Source: Fistularia commersonii (taxonomy: Eukaryota > Chordata > Actinopteri > Syngnathiformes > Fistulariidae). From it: a DNA stretch of 64,000 nt. Shown here piece after piece: positions 13,138-26,253 of this stretch (the first letter of the stretch is position 1; every line of letters starts with the position of its first letter). A program made the position numbers and the translations under genes. Under the pieces are notes generated by a model. It made no database searches. It was not told the origin of the DNA and saw only the letters and a program-made list of their open reading frames with translations. The stretch is taken from contig JBBMNZ010000019.1 of assembly GCA_037954325.1 (NCBI GenBank), forward strand, positions 6,214,501-6,278,500, read 5' to 3'.

Positions 13138-14174
13138 GGCTCCAACATATAACCATGCACATAAATTTCATGTCAGCCAAAAAGCAGATAGGTTGAGAAT
13201 GAATAGAGTATGGGTAGAAATAAATACAGAGTGCAAGCTTTATGAAATCAGTTTCAGATCCTCTCAAGGTGGTAATGATAGGACTCCGCAACCCATTGGT
13301 ACAGAAGAGCAGAGGTATCATTTAGCAATCGTAAACCTCAACGGTAAAAATGTGTTTACAAATGATTTACTACCTGGCAAACCTATACAGACCTTTGGTA
13401 TCATTTAAGCTAGTGGAGCTACCAAAAGCACGCCTTTATTGCTGGGCTGCAGGAACTCTAATTTGATCACATCCATGTTAACAGAAAAAAAAATTGCTTT
13501 TCACCCACATTATAATAGCAGGGTTAATTTCATGTTGCATTTGTTTCTCACACCAAAGGACAAAAAAAACAGGAACCCGAATGATACATCGGTTCTGCTT
13601 CTGAAACAAAATACAGTTCTTAACTAAATACTACCTTTGTTGAGACTTTCAGCTCATTTGACTTCTTGTTTCTACCAGAGCACATTGGTCTGATCCACTA
13701 TCGCAAGAATGACAGGAATTTGGACAAATGAACCCAAATCATTCTCAGAAAAACAGACTCTCAAAGCTTTAAGCAGACCAGTAATGAGCTATGACAATTG
13801 AAGACCACTGGTTACATTAAAAATTGACCAAAGAATTCAAACAATGGGTGAATTAGTTTTAAAATGGCAAGAGGTTCATACCTACCTATTGGAGGGGGTC
13901 ACAAAACAAGATTTCAGGACACCAAATGCTGCAGGACAAATATATTTCTGCATTAGGGTCCACAGAATGATACATTAAAAGTCTATGCGAGAAAACCTCA
14001 GAGATGATTCCAAGTCAGGCCAAGCAGTATATTCATGTGTTTAATTTATAGGAATTGTGGTATTATATTATGGATTTTTTTTATGTCGTAAATTGTCCAA
14101 GACAATGGCAAGCCATTCAAATTGTGAATCAGTCTGCCTGACATTTTCTTTGTAATATTTATCTTTGTTAATTA

Positions 14175-14177
<3 letters not shown>

Positions 14178-14219
<42 letters not shown>
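14178..14219. repeat. (CA)n(TA)n microsatellite
   Basis: Pure dinucleotide run, CA followed by TA. Confidence 0.9.
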
Positions 14220-14222
<3 letters not shown>

Positions 14223-15356
14223 GCAGTTTCAAATAAGTTTTTCCTCTGAAATTGACTGACAGCTACATTGCAAGAATTTTCCCACAAAAAAAAGTAACGA
14301 GCAAGTAATAATTAACTTGCGATTACCAATACATGGGCATATTTGGTGATAATGTGTGATTATTGAAAAGGTGCTTCAAGATTTTTGGGATATCCACCAA
14401 CCCTCTTTTAGATTCGTGGCTGATAATATAGAATATGATCATATGGCTAATCACATAAAGTAAATATTGTGATTGGTTGAGGTTGTTCGGGTTGTTTTGA
14501 TTTTAATTGTTACAGTATTAATTCAGCAATTGACGGACAGTGGGGTGTCTCTCGGTTAGCCTAACAGTTAGCCTGAGGGTGCAATCCCCCGTTATGATAA
14601 CTAACGGTGCAGGTTAGTGTCACACATCGAACGCAACATTTTACAGTCATTCAACCACGGAGTTCTTAAACACAAAACCAAGAGAAGCTCCCAACAGTCA
14701 TCATCATCACTCGCCAAGGATCCTGATGTTCCGCTGGCCAGTCCTAACCCCAGGCTACAATATCTTTTAAAAATGATGACCTGTCTTGAGACCACTGACC
14801 AAGTCAAAAACACAAATGTGTCGATCGTAGAGTCCTCTGGGGACCCCGATCACGGCGTGTGCCGGACAACACACCTGCAAACACATGCAGCTCCAGGCCT
14901 GGCGTCGAGCTGCAGCGGCCTCATAGACCAGACCAGTCAGAGATCTGGCGATAGAGGCACTGGAAACATCTGATGGGATAAATCCGAGCGACGACGGTTC
15001 CACACTGCGCCTGCGCACCGAGTGTCTCGCGCAGCTGTAATCAAATTGATGAAAAACCTGTTTATACGTTAGAAAAATAACAAGCTACGAATTTCTATAA
15101 TTTTGCTAAATTGTGGTTTCTTCGTCGACAAGGTTTTTGTTTCGCCTTGTTTTGAGGGTTTCATAAAGGTCACGTTTGTTCTCTAATCTTCGCATTCCAA
15201 TTCCCAACTCGGCGAGCCAAAGTAGCTTTTTTTTTGACCAAGACGCTTCACAGGGGTCCTCAAAATACTCACCCTCGGTCTTTGGAGGTCTTTCTCTCCG
15301 GCAGCATGTGATACTGTCCCCGAGTCGGAGTTGAGGAAAAAAAGAAATAATAATAC

Positions 15357-15400
15357 AAAAAAAAAAAAAAAAAAAAACTCACACACACACACACACACCC
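15357..15400. repeat. A-run followed by (CA)n microsatellite
   Basis: About 20 adenines, then CTCA and a CA dinucleotide run. Confidence 0.9.
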
Positions 15401-15609
15401 TTACGTAAAAATCGTCTCTGGGAAAGGAGAGTTTAACGGTCAGTCGACAGTGCGGTGCGCGCGCACTCTTTCGGCGGGGTAAGTTATAAACTCAGCCGTC
15501 GTCACTCTTGACCTGTCAGTCACTTCACTGCTGGCCATTCTGCAAAATGCACACACCTAATGCACAAAAGTGAACTTAAATATATATAGATATATATATA
15601 TATACATAC

Positions 15610-16400
15610 GTTGTCGAACCAGCATTGGACCCCCTGCAGTATGCATACCAGCCCCATATTGGAGTGGAAGATGCAATCATTTTCCTGCTGCACAGGGGAT
15701 TACACTCACCCGGAGGAGGCAGGCAGCACTGTGAGAGTCATCTTTTCAACACCATTCGCCCCAACTTACTCAGGAGTAAGCTACTGGACATACCGGTGGA
15801 TGCTCAACTAGTGGCCCGGATTACTGACTACCTCACAGGCCGCCCACACTATGTGAGGCTGCAGAAGATGGTGTCTGACAAGATCACGAGCGGCGCGGGG
15901 ACACCACAGAAGACAGTCCTGGATCCTTTCCTTTTCACACTCTACACCCCTGACTTCGGCTTCTGCTCGCAGTCCTGCCCCATGCAGAAGTTCTCGGACG
16001 ACTCCGCCATCGTGGGTTGTATCAGCGGAGGCCTGGAGGCTGAGCACAGGAGAGTGGAGGACAGGTTTGTGGAGCGGCGTGGACTAAACCGCCTGCAACC
16101 CAATGTAATGAAGATGACAGTTTGTGGTGGACTTTAGGTAATGGGGGACTGGTCCAAACCACCAGAGCACCTCCAACCGTAGACTGAGACTACAGTGGAA
16201 CACTACAGAACGCCACAGAGGGTCTTTCTTACATGCGGCCATCAAACTTTATAACTCCTCCCCTTTCTGCAAGAAGGAAACCTGACAGCAATAAAATCAA
16301 TATCGTGTTGCAAGTGAATGGATGTAATATTGGAGCCTTCCGGCAAAAGAATTTCCTTTGTGATTAATAAAGTTCTATTCTATTCTGTTCTATTCTATTC
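15610..16400 (+). mobile_element. Degraded non-LTR retrotransposon (LINE) reverse transcriptase fragment
   Basis: Frame 15625-16137 reads like the palm region of a fish LINE reverse transcriptase: DPLQYAYQPHIGVEDAI, FNTIRPNLLR, ITDYLTGRPHYVRLQ, PFLFTLYTPDF, and the catalytic-loop equivalent KFSDDSAIVG. The segment that normally precedes FNTI is out of frame or deleted and several conserved positions are changed (GAPQGTVL has become GTPQKTVL), so it is dead. The 3' end carries 'gtgattaataaagttctattc' and a short TTCTA repeat, as expected for a LINE tail. No 5' end is visible. Clade not assigned. Confidence 0.8.
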
Positions 16401-16536
16401 TACTATGCGTATGCAGCTGCATTGCAGGTTTGGGGCCCCGTGCAGGAAATTCCCCAGGGACCCATCATTCGTCACATTGGCCCTTATGAGACATTAATGG
16501 AACAATGAAAGGAGGTATTTATATGTTCAATCATTC

Positions 16537-16845
16537 ATCATATATACCGCTTATCCTGCACTCAGTGTCACAGGGCGGTTTTGGGGGAAGGCTGGAGTCT
16601 ATCCACACTGTCATTGGGTAAGAGGTGGGGTACCACCTGGACTGATCGCCAGTCAGCCACAGGACCACATATAAAGGCATGCAACCATTCACTCTCTCAG
16701 TCACACATCTGGGCAACAAAGGCTCTCCAATCCAACCAGCTGCATGGTTATGGACTGTTGAAGGAAAGCAGAGACTATGGAGAAAACGCAAGCAGACACG
16801 GGGGGAGAACATGCAATGCAGAAGCATTAACTACCGCACCACCAT
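16537..16845 (-). repeat. Reverse-orientation SINE-like repeat, same family as 1264-1540
   Basis: On the minus strand the order is 'gcatgttctcccc', then 'ggttgcatgcc', then a segment equivalent to 'cagctgggataggctccagc' and a final 'gcaggataagcggtata'. The order and orientation mirror the copy in acap1. Confidence 0.5.
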
Positions 16846-17370
16846 CCGTTTCTACCGTTTATCTACCATTTATCCTGCACTCACAGTCGCAGTGACCCCT
16901 ATATATCCCAAATAATTTAATGTTATTTTGAGTATAAATATTGCATAATAATTGACCTGAAATATGAAAATCTAACTCTAACATGCTGTATTTAATCGCC
17001 ATAAACATCTGGAAAAAATACAGCAAAATGAAAGCTTTAGATTCTGCCCGGTTTAATCGTCATAAACAGCTTAACTTACCACCTTCTTGTTTTTTCCCCT
17101 TCGTTTTCTGTTTTCTTCTTACATTTTTTTCCCTGCAGAACAATTGCTGGTTTCACTTGCGTGTTTCACTTTCACTGGGCATGGTCACTGGAAACTGTAC
17201 GATCCTGAGATAGTGAGGCTTCCCTTACATTTTTTTTTTTGCAAATGGTCCTCTGGCCGATATCAGGAGGCAGGGTTTGTGACCAGTGTTGTTCTATATT
17301 TTAGGCCAATGGCTGTGGAGAAGTTTGTCAGCCTTTGGAGACCTCCTTATGGCCTTGGGTTTCTAAACAG

Positions 17371-17590
17371 CTGCCTGTGTTTCCACTTCACAAACAAAGG
17401 GCCTGAATGATTATGTACAAAAAGATTTGGATGCAGCCACTGAGGGTCTTCCTCTTGAAGCCCGGAGATTCAGGGAGGTCCATCCGCACTGCCGGGAAGT
17501 TTTCAGATGACTTAGTCAGGCTGACATTGATGGTACATATCGCAGAATGATATACACCAGGGGAGCCCAATACATCCATCGCGATGGAAG
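17371..17590 (+). pseudogene. Exon-like open segment with one in-frame TGA, unidentified
   Basis: After an AG at 17369-17370 a frame stays open to a GT at 17591, apart from TGA at 17508-17510. Translated pieces include GLNDYVQKDLDAATEGLPLE, ARRFREVHPHCREVF, then after the TGA LSQADIDGTYRRMIYTRGA. The composition looks protein-like, but I do not recognise the family and no partner exon was joined. It may be a decayed exon or chance. Confidence 0.2.
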
Positions 17591-19125
17591 GTAATATTGG
17601 CAGATCGCATGCTAGTCAAAGTCTGTCATCCATCCTCACTGCAGCACTCACCAGCTGATAGAAATACAAGCTAGTCTCAGATCTTGTGTTTTTCAGACAA
17701 ATGAGTCAGCATGAATGTGCAGTCAACCGCATGCTGCAAATTTCAGCGAGATAACCAGCAACATAACTATAACTAGCCTTTCAAATGAATGAAAGGGTAA
17801 AACATGAGTGCTGGAGCCCAATCAAGTAAGAAACTGAAAACTTATCACTTTCATGGGAGGAAGACTTTTTTCACAATGTCACATTCAAAGTGAAGTTGCT
17901 TGAGTTGCTTCCTCTTCCGAGGAAAGGAAATGTGGAGCGGAATTTTTAGACTGTTATAAAAACATTAAAAGGACGCCATGAATTCCCCTTCAAAAAGTGA
18001 CCTGAGAAGGAGAAAGGTGAAGGAAGTAAAATCACAGTTGTTTGGACAGCAGTAATTTTTCTCAAGGCTGATTTCAAAAGTGAAGACTGGCTAAAAACAG
18101 CTCCTGTCTGGGCTGTGCAACTCTGGCCGACTCCATGCAGTGCAAGGCACCAGATTAAGGTAATGTACTCTGTTGTAGTGTGCCATAAGGGTTTATGCAG
18201 CTATGTAAGGTGCACAAACATACATTGTGTTACGTATATAAATATATATTCCGCATTTTTAGTGTGGCCATTTGAAAAGTAGCTCAAAAGGCAAAAAAGT
18301 GAGGGCAACCCCGAACTACACCAAATCAATCAGTATGGTTTGATGAGAGCCTCCCCAAAAACCTAACTGTACGTCTCAGCTAACATAGAACATACAAGAA
18401 CCCATGAGGCTATGTCTGGGATGCTCAATATCTATTTACACTCCTGCATCTGCTGAAACAGTACCCAACGCTGCAGCTGAATATACCCTTCTGCAGTATG
18501 TGTCTGTGTCAAGAAATACGACTGCAGTTAAACCGGAACCTGAGCTCCCCGGCGTTGTGTCCTAACACATTATGGCCATTATGAGTACCTCGAACATATC
18601 AGGGTCCAGCAAGCAGATCGAGGGGCATCAAGTCAAAAATCTCGCACGCTGGGCCTCCATTGTGCCATGCAGAGATATAAACCAGAGCACAAAGGGATGT
18701 AACGGTGTTGCTATCCAGTCCACTCTAGTGTGTGGAGAACTATATCGTTGCTCGGAAGTTGAACCAATTGCAAACAAGCCTTTACATTGTCAATTCAATA
18801 GCTGCTGAAAATGTTTCCAGGGCCAGAATCATATGTAAAGCTGTTTGTCTGTTTGACCACCTGCATGGACATGGTATGCCCTCGGGTTGTGACCTGAGGA
18901 AGGAAATACTTCTCCACAGCATGCTGGCACAACAGTATTTAATGAAAGAATCAAGTTGCGGCTTCCTGTATTTTCTTATGCTTTAAGTTGTGGTCAATCT
19001 ACGTACTTGAGACGTTCGCCTCAATTTGTTGGTGACACACATTTCCCATATCATTTTTATATGCAACTTGTCCAAATAGCCCTCCGACAATCTCCAAAGT
19101 GCAGGAAAACCTTTGTCATTTGTTT

Positions 19126-19220
19126 CTTGCCAAAATCTTCTTCTCATGGCAACTGGATTTTATTTTCTTCCCCTGAAGTTGTCACCTCTTATCCCAGAAG
19201 CTTCTCCAATTCCTCTCATT
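19126..19220 (+). repeat. Fish interspersed repeat fragment
   Basis: 'ttgccaaaatcttcttctca', 'tggcaactggattttatttt', 'cctgaagttgtcacctc' and 'cccagaagcttctcc' parallel the copy at 26254-26385. Both resemble a common fish repeat with the phrase 'gaggcttcttcagtt'. Confidence 0.45.
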
Positions 19221-19449
19221 TGCCATCACTTGAACAGATGACTGCAGAAGGAATAATTCAGCAATGTGTCATTCATTTCAGTTTTCAGCGCGTCGGAGGC
19301 ATGACTGTTGGAAAGTCCCGTCACGCTTCCAATGTTTGTCTGCTGAACACGGACAATATGGTCAGCTAGCCACAACTCATCAGGGAACAGGAAGTGGGGA
19401 TGACAGAGGGTGGGAGAGTTCAACAGGAGTCTACCCCAGCTCGTCCACC

Positions 19450-19503
<54 letters not shown>
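19450..19503. repeat. (CA)n microsatellite
   Basis: About 26 CA units; a shorter TG run follows at 19562-19582. Confidence 0.95.
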
Positions 19504-19507
<4 letters not shown>

Positions 19508-21227
19508 CACTATGCCACCCTGAGGAAACACCAGCGAGCTCACACTTGTGTTGTCACCTGGTGGTGTGTGTGTGTGTGTGTGCCATGTGTTACTACTCTG
19601 GACTCTGGAGGAAACAGGTGCCAAATGTTTCATTGTTTCCACCCAGCACCAAGAAAACAGAACACAAGCTACAAAGTGCAGGATAGATATGAATGTACAA
19701 GAGAGGTGATTCATGGGAAGAATGAGTTACTAAATGGAAGAAAGCAAGTCTAAGGAGACAAAGATGACCATAGGGGAAGTGTGACTGACCAGATCTGATA
19801 CATGCTAGTACTTGAAACCAAAATGACTGTCCAAAATGTTGTGAAAATGTCATAAACCAATTCTATAAATATTCAGTCACATTTAATTTCTAAGTTATCA
19901 ATTTTATTTCTGCATGCCAAACCAGTTTTCTGGTGATACATGGTTATGTCTTTAGACATGTTTAACCACATGCCCCTTATTCTGTCCCCATGTTTCATAC
20001 TTGCACTTACATGTTTGCATTTTTTGGATGAATGAACACACACAATTAAATCACATGAAGCCTACCTATGTCTTTCTTTTACACTTTTCTTTTTCCACCT
20101 CTGAGACTGTTTATCCTTGATTTGTACATTATTTACTTTAATGTAATTCAAATGTACGTACATAGTGCCAAATTATAGACTGACACTAGACGCTAAACTG
20201 TACCTTTTATATAAATTACAGAGACCTGACAGTTCTCCACAGTTATATATTTGATTAAATACATAATACCTGTATATATCACAACATTAAATCAAACACT
20301 GCACAGTAACACCACTGTTGATAGAACTGTTTTAATTTAAGTTGTACAAAACCATCTTTGTCCAGCAAATGAACTCATACACATACAAAGTCAAAAACAT
20401 TGTTATTATTAATAATAATTATGCAGTTGTTTATATATGCATTTTATGTACTTTAATTCAGTATGTGTCAACTAAGTCCTTTGCCTGCTTGGACTATTAA
20501 AGCAGATATTACTTTTGATAAAGAATATGTAGGCCCCAGGCCTGAAGACTACAATAACTGGATATAAATACACAATTGATGAAACACAAAAAAACAGACA
20601 AAAAAAAAGCGTAGGGATACCAAAAGAAGTTTGCTGACAAGAGTCTAAGTGCTTTCTTGACTTTAAATGCCCTGAATTAGTTGACATTACTGTAGCTCAT
20701 AACTATTTGTATGGAACTGATTAAGTGAGATGGCAAAAACCAACAAAAATACCTCGTAAAAACCTTCCTTTTCTGTCTGTCCAACCATTAACATACTCTA
20801 ACAAGACAAACCTCCAATAACATTTTCTCAAACATTCTCACACATTTCTCTATCCCTTCATGAACCAGCAAAACACTTTCTCTAACATTTTCTGCATCAA
20901 AGAAATCCATCCAAAAAAATTAAAAATGTGACTTTTTGAAAAGGGTGTCTAAATGCAATCATTTTTATCATGTTAATTTGGTAGCAATCAATTGCAATTG
21001 TTGTTGCAATGTCTTAATAAGCCCCTCCAAATAAAAGACATCTACAATTTCAAATCTCTTCTCAGTATGTGAGAGATCATTAACAAGTCAAAAGGAAGGT
21101 TATTGTTATTGTTGCTGCTGCAATAAATTTATATTGCTCTAAAACACATGGAGTTGTTACATACATGGAAATGCACATGTAGTGGCCGATAATGTGCAGA
21201 TAACGGAGGGCGGGGGGCTCGTGTTCT

Positions 21228-24200
21228 TCAGCAGGCCTGCAGAATGGGCTGGTAAGGCTCAGTCAGAACCTTGTAGCGGATCTTGGTGTTGGTGACAGCC
21301 CCGTGCTTCTGACGCAGGTGAAGACGCAGCTGGCTCTTATGGCGGAAATGTAAATCGCACTTTTCACACTGCAAAGGAAGCGTTTAACGAATGAGCCAGC
21401 AGGTTGTGATTTCAGCCTCACATAACGATGGCAACAATTACAATTTTCACACGTTTGTTCATTTCATGAAATTAAACTTAACACAGCCGGTGTGCATGTG
21501 TGTGTGTGACTCACAGTGTAAGGCTTTTCTCCAGTGTGAATGCGCAGGTGGCTCTTCAGGGTTTGAAGGTGGCGGAAGCGGGTGCCGCAGGTGTGGCAGG
21601 GGTAAGGTTTCTCCCCTGTATGGATCAACACGTGGGCCCTGAGGTGAGCAACCTGTCAACAAACCACAAGTTGCTTGAGACATTTGGCAAATCAAACAAA
21701 TCTCTTTCTGCTATATTTTTTAAGGATTAAAAATGATTAGGAATTCATGGAACCTAACAGTTACTTTGATATTGAATACACTGAATACAGAACTGTTAGA
21801 CTGCTGTTGAGACAAGCTCATAAAATGCAAAGCTTCATTGCATTTTAGTCATACATTTATAATGAATGAGATTATTTTGACTCTTGACGCTGCTCTTTAA
21901 GGTTTTATGTCATTTCAAGGTGGCCTTACACCCACCTGAACAAAGCGCGCCCCACAAGTGTCGCAGCGGTACGGTTTCTCCCCAGAGTGAATGCGGGAAT
22001 GAGTCTTCAGGTTGGCTGGACGGTTGAATTGGGCTCCACAAATGTTGCAGCGATACGGCTTATCACCTGGAAGGGCAAAAGTCCCTTTTTAGATATGGAC
22101 TCCTCAGTTTTTAAAGCGAAAGCCGAGAGTGACAGTTGTACAGTCCTACCTGAGAAGACGGTTTTGGTTCCTCCAGTGCTGCCAGAGTGGCAGTACGGCA
22201 CATAGATGTTCTCTCTCTTGAGTTCCTGTTGGCTGGGTTGAGCAGCTTCTGTTCCTGAGGAGTGTCGTTTTAGAGAGCGAAATTACTTGGTTTGGAATTG
22301 TGCACCTTCTGGGGGTGATTTTTCCAGTTTGAAGTACCATTTGCCTAAGTATCTGATATCTTTCTGATCTTAAATTGTCAGTGTGTTGGCATTAGATCTA
22401 TAACAGTCATAAATAAATAGTGCAACAATGACTGCCACTATAATTTAATATTTATGCAGTGACTTGGAGATTTGGCTCACCTGTTCCCTCCATGTGAGAG
22501 GGAGCCTGTGTTGGGTGATCCACAGAGGGGGATGGCCCAAGGGGAGGGGCTCGGCCAGAACCCTCGTAGCAGGAGGCCTGCCCCTGTCTGGGCGAGAGTG
22601 ATTGTTTTGAAAGTAGAAACTGAATGCACTCAGTGTAATAATGGGATTTTGTGTGTCATTCATGTAGTTTTTTTTCGGTGCTCCTACCTATCAATCTGAC
22701 CAGGCACTTCTCCAGACCACGCCTCTGTTGGTGCTTTTGATATCAAGGTCATCCTATCTGCAGCTGGTGGGATGTGCGGTTCCTCTGCCTCTTCTTCCTT
22801 TACAGTTGTTGCAGCGCACAGAGGGTTGAGGACAATGTACTTGTACTTTTTCCAATTGCAGGCCTTCGGGTCAGGAGTTGTTTTGGTATCACTCTGAAAG
22901 TAAGAATAAAAACATTTGACCATATTTTGGTGCAAAAAAAGGAAATTGTCATTGTGGTAATTTATGTAGACGGTTGGTCGGTTGAAATGATTAGATTTTT
23001 TTGTAGTTCCAATGCTTCTGCAAACACACATATATGTATATACACTCCAGATATTTACCACAAGGTTTTTGTTGCATGTTTTGGATTCTGCTGGCGAGTT
23101 TGGCTGGCAGCTGGAGCGTGCAGGGCTATCCGGAGATGTAGTCGGGAAGCCCATGAGGGGCGAGCCAGGCTCCTTTTTCAGCTCCTTTGATCCAGGCTGA
23201 CAGGTTGGGAAAGCCCCGGTCTTGAGCGAGCCCGCTCCTTCCGCAGGGACACTGGAGGAAAGAGGGGAAGTGCTGTAATGAGGTAAACCTGTCAATTGAC
23301 AAAGGCACAACATCACAAGCAACAGCCCATCCATTACCATACATCCATATATGGTATGCACATTGTGATATAGAGAAGCTCCATTGCTTATATATGGATT
23401 AAAAATCAAATGCTTTGCAAGATAATGAGAGATAAACTATCATCACATTGGCATTTCTGCTCATTCAATTTTTTTTTTAAATAAAAAAAAAATCTTACCT
23501 GACTGTTCCAATTGTTGAACACACTTTTGGGGGTCCTGAATTTGGTAGTTTCCCTCCTGTTTGGGCTACAGAGGCTACAGACACCCTGGAGTCCAGCTCC
23601 AGTTGTGGATGTCGTGCACTCATATTGTCCCCGCTGCGAGAGTAAAATCAACAAACCATTCAGTAATTAAATGTAACATCCATTGTCCATTGCTTTGAAT
23701 GGGGTTTCCATTCAAAGTCTATGCACTCGATCTCTTCGGCTCCTCACCAGTGAAGCTGCATGAAATCCCGGCAAGTATCAGCCACGTGGTCCATCTGCAA
23801 GTAGGCCGCAGCGGCGAGCACCCCGGGGACGATGCTGGGTGTCAGAGGGAGGCGGGAGGTGTACATGAAGTCAAGCAGCAGGGAGACGCTGGATGGGTCC
23901 AAGTTGTTTGGAAAGGACACGGTCATGAGCTGCTCCCTGCTGCTACCACACCCCTGAAGCAACACGTGGCGGGTGTAAAGCGAATAGAAGAACCCACTGT
24001 GAAGAAGAAAGAAAAAGAAAGGAAGGATAAGTTACTGGATAATGCAACAAAACAGATGGTTGTCTTTCAGAGCAGTAATGAAAAACATCAGGATGAAGGT
24101 GAAAGAAAAGACAATAGTTTTAAAGGTGAAAAATGATTTTGTTGTCTAACCTGCAGGCCACAAGCACAGCAGAGTGTGCCTGCATGTGCGCATTTCCAAC

Positions 24201-24362
24201 GACTAAGGTGGTGTCAGTCAAAATATTGCGATGTCGGAGTTCATTCAGATTCAGCAGCACGTCGTTGCAGTGGCGTGTGAACTCCTTCACGTACCCCGCA
24301 GCCGGGGCCATCGGCCTCAGCACCTGCCCGATGTCGACCCTGAATCCTTCCAACATTTCCAT
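21228..24362 (-). CDS. bcl6b: BCL6B, BTB/POZ zinc-finger transcriptional repressor
   Basis: Ten coding exons, minus strand: 24362-24151, 23996-23748, 23633-23499, 23251-23059, 22893-22688, 22587-22481, 22254-22150, 22066-21936, 21652-21515, 21368-21228; 1617 bases, 538 residues. The BTB domain occupies roughly residues 18-130 (YVKEFTRHCNDVLLNLNEL, ILTDTTLVVGN, LLDFMYTSRLPLTP, VLAAAAYLQMDHVADTCRDF). The middle has the BCL6-family motif DPKACNWKKYKYIVLN (about 271-286). The C-terminus holds C2H2 fingers from about 404 (RCNICGAQFNRPANLKTH, RCDTCGARFVQVAHLRAH, PCHTCGTRFRHLQTLKSH, CEKCDLHFRHKSQLRLH), joined by H(T/S)GEKPY linkers. The finger order matches BCL6B fingers 2-5; the first human finger is absent. 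BCL6 is less likely because of the closer C-terminal fit and the slc16a13 neighbour. Expected role: nuclear sequence-specific repressor. Confidence 0.92.
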
Positions 24363-25713
24363 TACCCTTATCTGTGTCAGAGGAAAGCAAGAAAGTGGTC
24401 AATTTACGAATTGGGTGTAAAAGTATTGTATAATTGGGATGCACCTCCTCTGGAGAATTGCAATCATTGTAGCAACAAAGATGAGACCTACCTATGTGTA
24501 ATTAGTAAAATAAATAGATTGGGGTGTCCCAGACACATCTGTTAGGTGAGACCAGCTCCCTACTCGTACCTGTATGACAGAGAGGCAGAAAACAGTCTCA
24601 ACTTGTGTATTTGCATCCTTCAATAGAGATCTTCAAAAGATCACATTTCAAGTTTTCTGTCTTAATCCGAAATCATTCAAGCACTTGATCGTCATGTTCA
24701 GGGAGGAAAGATGAGATTGTCTATTCCGAACGGACACAATAAAAAAAATGATTTGTTACTCACCCCGACCAGCAGGGACGAGAACGCGTCCTGCACCGAC
24801 GTCGAGCCCCTCAATTCAGTGTTCAGGCCACAGTCAGTCAGAGCAGGGGCTCATCCGCAGCCTCCGGTGGCTCGGAGCAAAACTGTGCTTGGTGGCTTGA
24901 GGGAGGGAACTCTTTATAACGTTGTGCAGGAAGCCCCCATACAGTCAAAGCTGCTCGTTTCCTCTTTCCTCAACGGCCCACGCGCTCACTGGAAGCAACG
25001 CAGGAAGAGCCCTGGCCCAGACCCTGGGCTCCAAGTATTTTTAGTGGCCTATTAGTTTTTCTAAACCCCCATTGCTCTGATTGAAGTAATGACAGGAAAG
25101 CAAAATATGTTTCTGTAACACGTTGAGAAAATATAAATGAGCACCCTCAGGGGGGAGGTGGTACGTGCCTGGATGTCCCGAGGTGAGCCTGAAAAACATC
25201 GACCTTCCCCCACCAACGCTTTCCTTTACCCCACGGTTATATCCATGACAGAGGAAGCCGTCTGAGAGGAAGCTGAAGGACTAACTTATAGCTGGATAAA
25301 CAAGCAATACCTCCGTCATTGAGGCATGATCTTATTAGAGATATTCCTTTGGTTAATTCTTAAAAATGCAATGTCTTTTGGCGTATGATTTCTAAAGAAC
25401 AATTATTCCCAACTAAATAGTGAATATAAAATGCATATGTAATATTACAGCTACTTGCCTATTGCTAAGTTGAGCAGGTCAGGTAAATTAAAGCTCAAAA
25501 GTGCTCCACAACACTTTCCGGAAACTTCTGGCTTGCTGCCCCAAAGCACAGGAGATGTGTTATGAGGACCAAGAGGAAGGAAGTTGAGACAAATTCAATC
25601 GTTCTAGATGGGAGACACCTTCTCCTGGTGGTGAAAAACAACCTTTTCCCCGCTCATACTGAGGGAGATGCAGTCGACAGATGTGCAGGAACTGGCCGGC
25701 ACATGCACGCTCG

Positions 25714-25724
<11 letters not shown>

Positions 25725-25756
<32 letters not shown>
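25725..25756. repeat. (CA)n microsatellite
   Basis: About 15 CA units after a CG-containing start. Confidence 0.9.
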
Positions 25757-25757
<1 letters not shown>

Positions 25758-26253
25758 TTTGAATGCATCCTGCAAAGCAGCACTGAAACGGGGATGAAAA
25801 CTCCCGTGCAGGACATCCGTCAATAATAAAGCAAGTTGGAGACAAGGGAGGGGCAAAGGAGATGGAGGGGTGGTGACAGGTTGAGGGACGAGGGCCCTCA
25901 GGGGTCATGAATCTGTGAAAAAAAAAAAAGTAAGCGGAAAGTTACCTCATTCTCGGTGTAACCTTGGGTTCACAGAGAACCAGTTAATTGACAGAAGTGG
26001 ACGATAAACTGTGTTTCCGTCACATCAAAAGAATATTACAGGAGACCTTAAAGAACAAGGAGAAATTTATCGAGGTCGTCTAAGATTAGAGAAGTCTTTC
26101 TTAAGAAAAGGGGGGAGTTGCATGTTCCGCAGAAAGAATTGTTTTGAAAGCCCCAAATAAGGTTGAAAAATGCATCGAACTCAGCTGAAAGAACACAAAC
26201 ATTCGCCTCAGTGCTCATAATAGATAAGTGTCATCAATGTTATGAACAAACAT

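Larger units (their letters stand above)
13138..15600. other. Upstream region of slc16a13, intergenic
   Basis: AT-rich sequence with a CA/TA microsatellite (14178-14219), then a more GC-rich island (about 14600-15480) with a poly-A and CA run at 15357-15400. Open frames on both strands at 14617-15018 look random. The GC-richer part is a candidate promoter or untranslated leader for slc16a13, but no splice-consistent leader was proved. Confidence 0.35.
16846..21227. other. Long intergenic stretch, slc16a13 to bcl6b
   Basis: Mostly unassigned AT-rich DNA, with microsatellites (19450-19503, 19562-19582) and a fish repeat at 19126-19220. One exon-like open segment with an internal TGA (17371-17590) is described separately. 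The bcl6b 3' UTR should occupy the right end; no canonical polyadenylation hexamer was found there. Confidence 0.4.

Noticed and set aside
12782..13408. 208-codon plus-strand frame opposite slc16a13 exon 1
   Set aside because: It is the antisense shadow of the conserved MCT exon; its 3' part is not protein-like.
14601..15018. Overlapping open frames on both strands
   Set aside because: No recognisable domain, no splice-consistent partners; probably GC-richer promoter DNA that lacks stops by composition.
19264..19714. Frames of 140 and 162 codons on opposite strands
   Set aside because: Both depend on translation of a CA/TG microsatellite (THTHTH / VCVCVC).
22684..23409. 241-codon minus-strand frame
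   Set aside because: It runs through an intron between two real bcl6b exons (23251-23059 and 22893-22688), with good splice sites inside; treated as two exons.
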